Source: Rachycentron canadum
Lineage: Eukaryota > Chordata > Actinopteri > Carangiformes > Rachycentridae
DNA length: 64,000 nucleotides
Reading direction: 5' to 3'
Assembly: GCA_038496675.1 (NCBI GenBank)
Contig: CM076651.1
Location: 18,001,746 to 18,065,745 of the forward strand
This document shows positions 39,313-50,279 of this stretch, piece by piece (positions within the stretch are counted from its first letter, which is position 1; the number at the start of each line of letters is the position of its first letter). The notes beneath the pieces are model-generated. The model was not told where the DNA came from, ran no database searches, and saw nothing but the letters and a program-made list of their open reading frames with translations. The translations under genes and the position numbers were made by a program.

Positions 39313-39601
39313 CATGACAGTTTCTCAAAACATAAGTGAACAGCACTTGGGAGCACAAAAAGGCCTCGGCGTTCCCACTAGCACGTAGACACTCCTCTCC
39401 TTCCACACTGTCTGCCTCTCAGCCCATATAAAACATGTTCAGGAGCCTTCGCTCTGCTACCAACAAGGGTTCCCAAAAGGCTTAGGGTCGCGGTAACACT
39501 GACACTTTGAATGGCTCTCCCTCACCCTGCCGTGACCCCTGTGTTCACTTGTGAACACTCGTGAATAGATGAGCATGGGAGGGTGGTGGTGGTGGTGGGG
39601 G

Positions 39602-39997
39602 NNNNNNNNNNNNNNNNNNNNNNNNNNNNNNNNNNNNNNNNNNNNNNNNNNNNNNNNNNNNNNNNNNNNNNNNNNNNNNNNNNNNNNNNNNNNNNNNNNN
39701 NNNNNNNNNNNNNNNNNNNNNNNNNNNNNNNNNNNNNNNNNNNNNNNNNNNNNNNNNNNNNNNNNNNNNNNNNNNNNNNNNNNNNNNNNNNNNNNNNNNN
39801 NNNNNNNNNNNNNNNNNNNNNNNNNNNNNNNNNNNNNNNNNNNNNNNNNNNNNNNNNNNNNNNNNNNNNNNNNNNNNNNNNNNNNNNNNNNNNNNNNNNN
39901 NNNNNNNNNNNNNNNNNNNNNNNNNNNNNNNNNNNNNNNNNNNNNNNNNNNNNNNNNNNNNNNNNNNNNNNNNNNNNNNNNNNNNNNNNNNNNNNNN
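39602..39997. other. Assembly gap (396 N)
   Basis: An N run bordered on the left by a (GGT)n and poly-G stretch likely to be hard to sequence. It lies about 0.5-0.9 kb upstream of the sema3g leader, so some promoter-proximal sequence is missing. Confidence 0.99.
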
Positions 39998-40565
39998 AAG
40001 TGGTACCTCACAACTTAATTAAACTACTGAGCACGTCCTAGTGGCACAGAAGGGGTTAAGGAAGGCCAAGTATGCACAGGGCTCACAGCTGACAGAACTG
40101 TGGAGATGCCCATCCATGTTTTCTTTTGTTGATTATTAGTTTAAATTCATTATTCATGTCTTCACTGTCTTGAATGAGTCAGATGGAGACAGGTCTTCCT
40201 TCCCGTACTTCTTGTAAAAAGGCCCAGTTCACCCAAAACACAAAAAATGAGGCTGAACGTTTTTGCAACGTGGATGAGTCACACTTAGAAATCTGAGAGG
40301 GCCAATGTCTTATTTAACTTGAGTTCACCTTGAATCCATCAGCGCCTCTTGATTCAGCCTCGGAACCTGCTCTTTTCTGTGTCTGTTCCTTGTTCAGACT
40401 TTCGTTATGAGCTCAACGTGTTTGTATCGCAGCCTCTGTGTTGCTACGCGCACTTTACATCCGGATGGTTTTTGAAATGGTTTTATGAATCATCTGCGAG
40501 AGCGTGCCTCCGAGTGCGCCAAGTTTGGAGAGAGCGCGTAAAGGAGGGGCAGGTTCACTTGAAGC

Positions 40566-40644
40566 GCTCTCTCTCTCTCTCTCTCTCTCACTGTCTGCTG
40601 CAAAGGCGCGGTCTCTCTCTCTCTCTCTCTCTCTGACTCTCTCT
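40566..40644. repeat. Two (CT)n tracts in the sema3g promoter/leader
   Basis: Two CT runs (40566-40589 and 40612-40634) surround a 22-bp GC-richer core. As GA on the other strand they could bind GAGA-type factors or form non-B DNA. Confidence 0.95.
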
Positions 40645-40668
40645 GGCTGAAACAGACTTGTGCCGGGC

Positions 40669-40683
40669 ATGGAAGTGAGGTGA
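40669..40683 (+). CDS. Short upstream ORF in the sema3g leader (M-E-V-R-stop)
   Basis: ATG at 40669 has G at -3 and at +4, a strong Kozak context, and is followed after three codons by TGA. No other ATG occurs before the main start at 40918. If transcription begins upstream of 40669, this uORF would be met first and could lower or tune translation of the semaphorin. Its presence in the mRNA is inferred. Confidence 0.5.
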   Translation: MEVR

Positions 40684-40917
40684 AGGAGCGGCAGCCTTCA
40701 GAGCGGAATCACCCGGGCGGAGCGGCAGTCGCTCCCACAGCTGCTCGGTCAAAGTCTCTTTTTACGCACACGGGGGGGGGGGGACCATACCTGAAAGCGC
40801 AGATAGTGGAATTAAGAGGAGGGATCGGGTATCTCCCTCCGGGAATATTGTGTCTGACCGTTGCCAACGCGTTTTGAAATTATCACTTAAGAGAAGAATC
40901 CTTAACTCTGAAGCAAA

Positions 40918-41020
40918 ATGAAGGGATTTACATTTTTCTTCCACATGATTGTTGCGCTGCTTGTCGCCAACATCTCAGCGACCAAGTTAAATGTACCGCG
41001 ACTGAGGCTGTCATATAAAG
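40918..41020 (+). CDS. sema3g: Class 3 semaphorin, sema3g-like, coding exon 1 (signal peptide)
   Basis: ATG at 40918 (A at -3) opens a 34-codon reading frame, plus one base, up to donor gtaatg at 41021. Residues 1-21 form a signal peptide: Lys at position 2, a hydrophobic core FTFFFHMIVALLV, and a plausible cleavage after ANISA. The mature start TKLNVPRLRLSYK matches the N terminus of vertebrate SEMA3 proteins. VPRLRLSY is the SEMA3G form, where SEMA3A and SEMA3D have VPRLKLSY or IPRLKLTY. The leftover g joins to 'ac' of exon 2 to give Asp, restoring SYKDLL. The product is a secreted guidance cue that acts through neuropilins and plexins; SEMA3G is known mainly from endothelium and neuropilin-2. 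Whether this is the a or b fish copy cannot be told here. Confidence 0.85.
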
Positions 41021-41031
41021 GTAATGAAGTA

Positions 41032-41032
<1 letters not shown>

Positions 41033-41092
<60 letters not shown>
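41033..41092. repeat. (TCTA)15 microsatellite just inside intron 1
   Basis: A perfect tetranucleotide array starting 12 bp after the exon 1 donor of sema3g. Confidence 0.97.
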
Positions 41093-41398
41093 AAGTTTTT
41101 CCTACTTTTCTTTCCATTTCCAACTAATTTCTTATGTGAATATTTGAACATGACAACCTTCTGTTATAATAAAAGCATTTTCCCCAAACCATTCCTTCTC
41201 TTCGCGGTGGTCTGAGCTGGAAGCGTGAAATCCGGGTCGAGGCTTTGGCTTCTGTTCTGGGGGTTTATGTGTTTGAGGAGGCGCGCAGAGCCCAGGTTAA
41301 AGTGCCTGGTTTTTTTTTTCGGCTGCTCTGGCGGAGCTGCACCTCTCTGCGGTGGGACGCACCATCTCATTATAAAAAGTTTATTAGCAGCAACCAAA

Positions 41399-41402
<4 letters not shown>

Positions 41403-41440
<38 letters not shown>

Positions 41441-41450
41441 GAGGGGGGGG
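41403..41450. repeat. (GT)18 microsatellite followed by a G-run
   Basis: A perfect GT array running into GGGGAGGGGGGGG, a possible quadruplex-prone stretch. Confidence 0.95.
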
Positions 41451-41785
41451 TTACATAATTAGCCCTATTTACTGTCCTGCAGGGGTTGGAGGTTTTCTGT
41501 TCTCACTGCTCAATCCATAAAAACTTTCATCCTCAAGTCATTTCCACTGAATGAATCTTGGATAAATTGGCTGCTGGCTCGATTACACCATGTGAACATT
41601 TTTTTGTTAACAGTCTGAAGAGTAAATTAGATTAATATGTCTCTCAAAAGAATGTTTCCGTATACTGTGTCTTCTTCTCAGTTCATGCCCTCTCTCCTCC
41701 TTGCCTCCTCTCTCCTTTCTAACCCTGATGCTGGTCATGACTCACTCAGGTTTAATGATAGCAAGGCAGCAAAGGCCTCAGTGAT

Positions 41786-41786
<1 letters not shown>

Positions 41787-41822
<36 letters not shown>
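41787..41822. repeat. (GT)17 microsatellite
   Basis: A near-perfect dinucleotide array in intron 1. Confidence 0.96.
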
Positions 41823-41824
<2 letters not shown>

Positions 41825-43658
41825 GTGCTGTTGACTGTGCTGTTGCCAGACCGCACTCATTGTTTGGTCTCACTCAAAAAGCTCTGTAATCATCATCGGT
41901 GATAGATATCACACAGGATTTCCTCCTGTTCAGCTCCGTGTTTTCAGGAGAAAAGTCACCGTCTGAGCTTACTGGCCTTCCTGTTGGCTGGATGGGAAAC
42001 TTTAAATGATAAATAAACTGTCAGACAGGGATTTTGAAAACATACTGAGGGAACAGAGTAATAGACAAGAACCAAGGCCATAGCGTGGAGATGTGAATTT
42101 GTTCATTTGTTTTTCGATGCCTGCATATTTAATACAACTTCTAATCATTGCTTTTGTATCCTACCTCATATTAGCTTTTGCCCAGCTGGTCGCATGGGCC
42201 CTAAGTTTACCAGTGCCTCAGTAACATGATAAGAAAAATTACAGGTCAGATCGCAGACATTTGCATTAAATATTTATGTTGCGCAGAGGATTTGACCTGC
42301 GTCTTTGACCATTTTCCTCTTGCACCCAAGAAATATCAAAATCCGGTGGATAAACTGCCTTGTGCTGCCTACAAGCCAAAATATCAGGATCGCAAAAGAA
42401 AGACTGGTGTGAAATTTTCCTGAACATTTCATGTCACCATGGGTATTTACCCTCTTTAATGGATTGACCCTATGACCTTTTCACTTGTGTCACTCGCAGA
42501 GCAAATGTCAGGGCTGAGTAGCAGAATTGTCAGTATGTGGTTTGAACACTTTTAAATCGTGAAATACAATCTAATGAACGCTGCATCCTGAGGTGCCTTA
42601 CTTCTATAGTATTATTGCCCAAGAAAGTAACTCGGGTTTAACAAAATGTGACAAACTTTACATTTTATTCTCTCTTTTTGTTATAGTTTTGTCACTGCTG
42701 ATGATTATTGAGCCATATTATTCCATAAAATCTCCTCCACATTTTGACCATGTAGAGTTTACTGGATAATATCTTTGGTGTCCACAGGATAGGCTAATAT
42801 TTAGGAATTCCTGTAACACAATTGGGGAGTAGATGCAGAGTGGAGGGAACTTCTGCTGTTGAGCAAACAAGATCATGCCCTGGGCAAACACGAAAAGTGG
42901 AAAAAGTCGTGCCCAAGTTTCTGAGTCACTGGGTTTTACTCATGAAAAGCTTCTTCTTCAAAGTCTCATATTTTCACTTTGATAGAGCAATAACCAATGC
43001 CATATAAAGCCACTTTGTCTTCATTAGTAGCCATAAAAAATAAAAAAAAAACTAAAAAACTCAACTCTCATTTTGCAAGCAAGTTGAGGAGTGTGGGAAG
43101 AAAACCTACCTATAAGATTTTCATTATAGTGACCAAGTACTTCCCCACTTCCTGTCTAGGTGACCTCAAATTTGATCCCGCAATTTACCCTCTTGAACAC
43201 GATTTCCTCCCTGACTCAGGTCTCTCTTTTCCGATGGTAAATATCTACTTACCTCTCCGTGTGTCTCATCTTCTCACAGTTCAGCTGTATTTCTCACTCC
43301 TCTGTCTTACACCAGCCTTCACTCTCTTCCTTTGTTTGGCTGTTTCCTCAACCCTTTTCTCATTATAACTCAGAGAAGCCCAGAGGGTGTTTGTATTCCC
43401 CAGAGGATGTAGAGGTAATTTAGCGACAGGAAAGGCTGTCATTATCTCATTTCAATCAATTAGTGGGTAGAAGTTCAAGCAGGAAGAGGGCTGTGTTTAC
43501 CTCCGAACTTTTAAAGCACTTGTGCTCCTCTCCTCTCCTCTTCTCTCCTCCAACTGAGATGAATTTACATGAAGAGTAAATCATTTGCAGACATGTATTA
43601 TATATGCGTTGTTTCAACATAACTGAAATGACTATATTAAAAAGTTGTAGTGTACGTG

Positions 43659-43870
43659 TTAAAGGTGCAATGTGTAAGAGGGTGTAAGATTTGATCTTTA
43701 AATCAAAATATTAAAAAAAAAAACAAAAAAACAACAGTGTGTGAAGGAGCCACAGTGATGATGTCATGGCCAAGACCTTCAGAGATATCTACTGAAATAA
43801 GCATGATAGCTAGTCCTTGTAGTACCACTTTGTGACACTAGATACTACGTGAGTCAGTTTAACGTGTGAG
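43659..43870. repeat. Possible relic of a common teleost interspersed repeat
   Basis: The segment begins gttaaaggtgcaatgtgtaa, close to the TTAAAGGTCCAGTGTGTAAG start of a repeat I remember as frequent in percomorph genomes. The rest is too diverged to align by eye, and it abuts the Tc1 relic. Confidence 0.3.
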
Positions 43871-43875
43871 ATGCT

Positions 43876-44675
43876 TTGATCAGTGATTGTATTTTTTTTT
43901 TTAAAACTTATAACAAGGCTCCGGCTCACTGTGTTATCCCAGAGCAGAGCTGCAGTCTTTCTGGTTCAAGAAAACCACGTAGGTCCAATCATTGCCAATA
44001 TGTGAGAAGAAGAGTTGGAGAGAGATGGAAGAATGGGTCCTTGCAGCCTTCAGTGAAACATGGTGGAGGGTCTGTCCTGGTCTGGGGCTGCATTTCTGCC
44101 ACTAGTGTTGATGATATTGTCTGAACTGATGGGATCACGCATGCTGAAAAGTACAGACAGGTTTTAATTCATCATGACATTCCTTCGGGAAACAGTCTGA
44201 TTGGTAATGGCTTTGTAATGTTTTTTCAGCATGATAATGATCCTAATGCTGTAAAATCATATTTGGGGAGAAACAGCTGATAAAACACTGATAGTCATGG
44301 ACTGGCCTCCACAGAGTCCAGAGCTGAATATTATAGAGGCAGTATGGGATCACCTGGACAGAGACAGGCATAAAAGACAGCCTCAACCTAAAGAGGAACT
44401 CTGGGAAGTGCTGAAAAAAACCTGGTATAATATACCAGAAGATTACTTCAGAAAACTTCAGGACAGTCTCTCCAAAAGAGTTCAAGATGTGCTTAGTGCC
44501 AATGGAGGTCACGCTAAATACTTTTAAAGACTTTTGCCTGTAGAAGCCATTTCGTTCTGAACATTTCTGAAAAGTTTTTTAAAATTTTGTGTCCATATTT
44601 TCTGTTTGTATTTGTATCATTAAAACTTTGCTTAACAAAGCTAGTAGTGGCCTGAGACTTTTGCACAGTACTGTA
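43876..44675 (+). mobile_element. Tc1/mariner transposon relic with decayed transposase
   Basis: The first frame reads YVRRRVGERW, then VKHGGGSVLVWGC. It passes a TGA at 44122-44124 and continues with a DIPSG block and FFQHDNDP, which carries the second catalytic Asp. After two more stops and a frame change from 44297, it reads MDWPPQSPELNIIEAVWDHL (third acidic residue Glu) and ends ANGGHAKYF with a stop at 44525-44527. The 3' end, gacttttgcacagtactgta at 44656-44675, looks like the terminal inverted repeat ending at a TA target. The matching 5' terminal repeat, the DNA-binding domain and the first catalytic Asp region are missing or unrecognisable. It is a dead, 5'-truncated copy. Confidence 0.9.
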
Positions 44676-46793
44676 TGTTGATATCAGATGAGTCCTTTCT
44701 GGGGTTCATGTCTTCATGTCCCTCATAGGACACTGTAACTATCTGACATTTATATGCTTTGAGCAAATCCTTATTTCTTTCTCAAAATATCCTAATTTGC
44801 AATTTGTGTGTGTGTGTGACACTGAGAGGGCGATGTGTGCGAGTATCGTTGGCTCCCAGCCCTATGCCCAGCATATATACCAACTTCCCATCATGCATCT
44901 CTCTCTTTGTCTTTCTCCCTCTGTCTCTGTACGTCTTTCATTTGTCTTCCAACTCCCTTCAATCTGCCTTCTCCTTTTATTCGTTTGAATTCCCTGTGTC
45001 TATTTGGGTGCTTGACAGACACGGTGACTTTAGACACACACAAACAGACACGCACGCACACATGCACACAGACTCTTTCAAATACAATATTCACTTTGTT
45101 GCGCCAAAGGCAGGGGGGCACTTGAAAACACAAACGCTCACATCAGCGTCCTATTTTGATCAGATTGCATTAGTTCTCTGAGTGAAGGGTTTTGTTTGTT
45201 TTTTCGCTTACAGCCTGTGAATTAATGAGTTTGTTTTCTCAGTCGGCGTTGCCCAGATGCATACAGGCAGACGGGTGTTAGTTGTTCTTAGGCGGAGTGG
45301 GGTAATCCGTCACCAGGAGTCTGCTGGAGAGTCTGGAGCTGCTGGAATGTAGGGCGTCCCCTATCCTTTCATCTTTCAGCTCTTTTCCTTTCCTTTTCCA
45401 TTCTTTTTCATCCGTCTCTCCATTTTGCATCCATTTAGCATCATCACATAGCGCCATGTAATAGATTGGTCATTGTAATCTTCCTCCCTCCTGCTATTCT
45501 TGTGTTCAGTTTAAGTGCTCCTCCAATCAAAAGTCTAAAACCCAGAAAGAAAAAGATGAAATAAAAGGAACTTGAAAGTTTAGTAAGTAAGCCAATTGGC
45601 TTTTTTTTTTTTACTAGGATTCATATAAGTTCAGTTCTAAGAAATATTGGAAAGAGGTGAGGGTTTAGAAGTTTTAATGTTTCAGTAATGGTTGACATAT
45701 GTCTAGATTTTAAATATTTGTTTAAGTTCTTAACATTTGGTCAAGAAAGTATTTAGCCCACAGGCTCAATGGGCAATATTTAAAGTTTACAGTAGATGAA
45801 CAATAGCATAAATAGGTTTATAAAAGAAATAAAAGTGCAATGGCAAGACACAGTTCTGTTCCAGGTCAAACTTGTAACTCTTTATTGATTTCAGCTGTAA
45901 AATCCACTTCAGTTGCATGGAGATGTATTTAAAGACAATCAGACAGTTTGATAGATATTCAAACTTTCAAGCGAACATGGAAGAGCATGTCAGTGACAGC
46001 GTGGTTAGCGCCTTTCAATCTGCTGCCATCTTGGCTGCTCATCGCCGCAATTTATTGATAGTCAGCCCCGAGGACAGTAGTTTCAGCTGCTTCTCCGCGT
46101 TGAAGTTGTAAAGTTTAGTTTAAGACTAAATCAATCTAGAAATAACACACAGCCATTAAATATTCTAAAGTGGCATCTGTAATTAGATCATGATGTATTG
46201 GCCTCAGTACAAGAGGAATAACCCTCTTTGATTCATGTGATTATTTGAAAAAACACACAATGCTTTTTGGTTTTTTTTTTTAGCACGCCTTGCTACTCAT
46301 GAGCTACTGCTACATATGATCATATAAAATGCGCATTAAACACACACCCACTTGTCCAAAAGTAAATTTTCAGAAAGAAAACATGTCGACTATTCATGTA
46401 AGTTCACTTCATATCACAGCCAAAATGTTTTCTTTCTATAAATCATTTATCAATCATAATTTATATGACATGTCACACCCTGAAAGAAAGGTCACACCTT
46501 GAAAATATGTTTTTTCTTTTACTGTATATTTATATGTAATATACTGTAATGAATGCAGCACAATGGTGCTTTGTCCTGTCCATGAAAACCACTCATATTT
46601 AGTTTGGAGGCACAGAGACATGGTGAGAGGTTTTCAGTGTGGTATGTGTAGTTGCTGACAGAGGAAACACATTACTTGTTCCTGACACATGATGTGAGTG
46701 TGTGTGCCAGAGAGGCACAGTGAGTGTGTTGAATTCAGATAGCTGTGTGTGCCGAGGCGTTAGCGTGTAGGCGTTTTTGATCTCTAAAGCTTT

Positions 46794-46923
46794 TGTGTGT
46801 GTGTGTGTATGTGTGTGTCTGTGTGGGTGTGCATGGAGAGCGATTGTGTGTGCGTGTTGAAGTAAAAGAGATGTATAGCTTCAGATGTAGATCCTAGAGA
46901 GTTGTGTGTGTGTGTGTGTGTGT
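46794..46923. repeat. Cluster of short GT microsatellites
   Basis: GT runs at 46794-46810 and 46902-46923, joined by GT-rich imperfect sequence. Confidence 0.9.
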
Positions 46924-48251
46924 GCAACATTAACTTTGTGTGATTATGTTTGTGAGTGCGTGTGTGTCTGTCACAAAGAGAGAGAGATGCAATTGCATCT
47001 GATGTAGACATCTGTACGTCTCAAGGTGTCACTTGTGTGCCGTGTCAACAGCATATCTCGTGTGACAGCCCTCAGATGGCGGCATGGCCAGATCACAGAC
47101 AACACGCAGATGGAGGAAACAGAAACAGGGGGAAAGAGAAGTGACAGTATGTGTGCGAGAGATGTGGAGCTGGAGAAAGGATTGAGATAAACACTGGGTC
47201 AGATCAGAGAGCACACATGGAGAGGAAGCCTGGGTGAGGAGAAAGGAGAGAAGGTGCCAGGTATGTAAAAGAAAAAGGAAATAGTGAGAAAAAAAGAAGG
47301 TAAAGAAAGAGATCATGGTGTTAGAAAACCAGATAAGAAAGGTTTTGCATGAGAAGTCCAATTATAAACACTGGATACATAAATCTGCCCATGCTTGTGC
47401 GTCGGCAGGAATTGAACCACAATTGTCGTGCAGATAAAACACACACCCCCCCCACTTATGACTGTTTTTACTGTTCCTCCTGCGTATGAATGAAATTACA
47501 GCAGTTATCAGCATGAGCAGATACATTTCTTCCTTTTATCTTGTTAAAGTTGAGGGTCATTTCTTGACAGAACACTTATGAAACAAAACTGGAATAGGAA
47601 ATGTGTTTCATCTCCAGCAGCATGAAGCAGACACAGGCGTCTTCGAGGCTGTTGGACACATTACACTTCACCAACTCCAATACTTAAAAAAAGATGGAAA
47701 TAATTGCCTACCATCTCGTGGCCTTTGGAAATACTTGCTTGTGACTGGCTGTCAGCATTGAAAATAATAACAGAGGACAATGTCACTTGTGCAACCACGG
47801 GTCAAACAGGCTCCAAACTAACTTTTAAAGCTGGATGATTTAATTATAACTTCTCGAAAGACCCATGATGTCAGTGTAGTAATACAGTTGCAACTATCTT
47901 GAGTTAGTGATTACATAAAGCACGAGTTTCGGTTTTAGGTTTATAGCCCTTTACACCGTGTTGTGCAGAATAAACCATGTTTACATGTAAAACATTTTAG
48001 TCATGGTATAATTTGAAGCATTAAAAGGCAGCGGCAGCAGAAGATGATGCTTGAACAACAACCTTAGGTCGGTTGCTTGCTCCCACCTTTGGATATGACT
48101 AATAGGGACATTATAGGAGCAGGTGAATCAGACCTTTCTCGTCATGGTAACAAAGATACAACCTGTAGACACAGATCAGATACAGGACCATTGTCAAGGT
48201 AACAACATTGAAGATTGACTTAAGTTTGTGACATGTTCGCTGGAGCTTTTG

Positions 48252-48286
48252 GTTTTGCTCTTGCTACATAGCCAACATTAACAGCT
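48252..48286 (+). repeat. Solo copy of the MITE-like terminal sequence
   Basis: TTTTGCTCTTGCTACATAGC and the following bases closely match the left terminus of the inverted-repeat element at 49744-50023, in the same orientation. It may mark the end of another, otherwise unrecognisable copy. Confidence 0.55.
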
Positions 48287-48915
48287 ATTATAAGTCTTTT
48301 GTGTAAAGTCTAAACTGTAAGGCTTGACTGCCATTGGATAAACTCCTACTAGCAACCTCAGGGGTGAGCTGGTAGATAAATTGAACAACCCACCATGTTC
48401 CATAAAGACCAAGGACAGACTAATAAACCCCTGCTGGGTTCCAACAGCTTAGCTTTGCTGCAAAACATGTCCAGATAAACAGGGTATTGATACCATGAAA
48501 GATCAGTGCACGCAGACCTCTACAAGGCTCGACTGCCTGAAGTAGTCCTGCACATGTGCCCCTAATGTTGGCATGGTCCAATGGAAGGTTGAAAGATGAA
48601 TGAAAGAGGGGAATGTCCATGAATTTCAAAGAAAAGAGACAGAAAAGATGGGAAAGAGAGGGAGGTAATGAATAGAAGATCTGTGAATGTAGGGAGAAAA
48701 CAAATGAAGAGTAAATGCAAAGGAAGCATTAGACGAGATGCAAATACCAGAGACGAGCAGATAAAAAGAGGTCATGGTGGTAGAGAGGGATAAATGGATT
48801 AAAAAAAAGAAAGAGAGGAGCTAAGAAAATTAAAATGAAAGGAATAGACAGGAGGTTAAAAGAGTGGAGAGAAAAAAGAAGGATGGAAGAATGACAGATA
48901 TCGGCATAAAAGCAG

Positions 48916-48985
48916 GGAGGATAACCTGAAGGCTGAAAGACACTGGTCTCTTTGAGAAGCAGAGGTCGAGGGTTCAAGTCCCAAC
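48916..48985 (+). mobile_element. tRNA-derived SINE head (candidate)
   Basis: GAGGATAACC plus a diverged A-box region is followed by AAGACACTGGTCTC and an exact B box GGTTCAAGTCC at 48971-48981. The order and spacing match a tRNA-derived RNA polymerase III promoter, and the CGAGGGTTCAAGTCCC text matches a TpsiC arm. The A box is degraded and no full cloverleaf can be drawn, so a SINE relic is favoured over a tRNA gene. Confidence 0.5.
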
Positions 48986-49743
48986 AATGTGGCTTTGACC
49001 ATCTGTCATGTAGATTACTCCATTTCCACACAGGAGTTGTAGGAGCTATGTGTGCATCTCTTGTGCAGATAGTGGTATCTCTTTCCTGTCTGAAAACTGT
49101 GTGCGTGTGCGCGTGAGTCTGCCAAAACCAACCCCAGTGTGCACAGTGATGGCTATTGTTTTAACATGAGCGTTACAAATCACAGCAGTAGACACTCACC
49201 AAGGGGGGGTTCAAGTCCTGAAAAACTATTTATCTAAACTTTCTACACTCTGCCACACCCTGAAAACTGAAGACACACAGCAGCTCCCCTCCCTGCTGTC
49301 CAAGGGGGATCTGGTCCTCCCTCCCTGCTCTTGTACTGATGTCAACTATTGTTTCATTGTGTGCTGGTCAGTTTTGTCCTGTCTGTACTGTTACATCCTG
49401 CTCTTTTCCTCTCATTTCCTTTATGCTGCTGTGGTTTGTCATTTGATGATTGCATTTTTCATTTATTTCAATACTGGCATTTTTCTAAACTGCTGCAGTC
49501 AAATCATTATCTCCCAAAAATGAAATGATTTATACGACTATTTTGTTTAAGTTTAGTAATTTGTTTGAGTAATTATGTTGTTGGGAAAAACAAATTTAAT
49601 ATCGGGAGCTGTCAAATACAAAAAAATATGCGCACAAATATGAGTACTCAATATAATGAATGACATGGAAAAGCTTAACACTCAGTCTCAAGAACTGGCA
49701 GGTATTCTTCACACCTGTGTTTGTGCACACAGCTTGACATACA

Positions 49744-50023
49744 TTTTTGCTGTTGCTACATAGCCAGCATTAGTATTAGCATCTGTTTAATTACCCATCT
49801 AGAGAAAATGTTGCAAATTCAGGTTAGCACGCTAAGCAACTAGCCTCAGCCAAGTTGGCCCGTCTCATCGCTTTTGGACACCGAGCCACTATAGCATCCA
49901 GTCTGCCCTGAAGAACTAGCGCTGCCAGTGTGTGTTATATTGTAAACACAATTATGACTGAAGTTATTGGCAGGATTGGGATATAAACAGCTGCTAACAT
50001 TGGCTATGTAGGAATAGCAAAAC
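49744..50023. mobile_element. MITE-like element with 31-bp terminal inverted repeats
   Basis: The left end TTTTGCTGTTGCTACATAGC and following bases (49745-49775) match the reverse complement of the right end (49993-50023) at 25 of 31 positions, including an 11-base perfect core CTACATAGCCA. The 280-bp interior has no coding capacity. A third copy of the terminal sequence lies at 48252. No clear target-site duplication is visible. Confidence 0.55.
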
Positions 50024-50279
50024 TACGTTAACCTGGCGTGGCTCCTGGCATGGCTGTGAACTGCAAAACAATGACTCAATGATTCAGTTTTTAATTGTTT
50101 AATGTCTCAGCCTGTATTTCTCATGTGTCTCCATGGTCAACTATCTAACAAAGGCAGAGTGTAAGGGTAAAATAATGAAGTAGGAATAAGTCCACTTGGT
50201 TAAGTTTGGGGAGATATAGCCATGGTTAGTTAAGAAACATGACTGGACAAGAAAAGCTTTGTGCTAAATGTACCATTTA

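Larger units (their letters stand above)
4241..40480. other. Gene-free interval between the NLR gene and sema3g
   Basis: I can support no protein-coding exon on either strand in these 36 kb. Open frames here are short, unrelated to families I recognise, or made of microsatellite or pyrimidine tracts. The contents are listed separately: retroelement relics, minisatellites, dinucleotide repeats, two N gaps and possible conserved non-coding stretches. Otherwise it is ordinary AT-rich teleost intergenic DNA. Several roughly 200-bp stretches have one strand almost purely pyrimidine (11940-12065, 12360-12595, 18535-18735, 26870-27045). Confidence 0.7.
40480..40917 (+). promoter_or_regulatory. CpG-rich promoter and 5' leader of the sema3g-like gene
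   Basis: This stretch has clearly more CpG and GC than the flanking DNA (for example gcgagagcgtgcctccgag and cacccgggcggagcggcag). It also has two CT tracts (40566-40589, 40612-40634) and a GGAGGGGCAGG box that could bind Sp/KLF factors. It leads without an in-frame coding signal to the ATG at 40918. No clear TATA box is seen. The transcription start is not determined; it probably lies near or within the CT tracts. Confidence 0.6.

Noticed and set aside
47395..47450. B-box-like GGTTCAATTCC on the minus strand (47408-47418)
   Set aside because: No convincing A box or tRNA-like arms at the right distance; probably chance.
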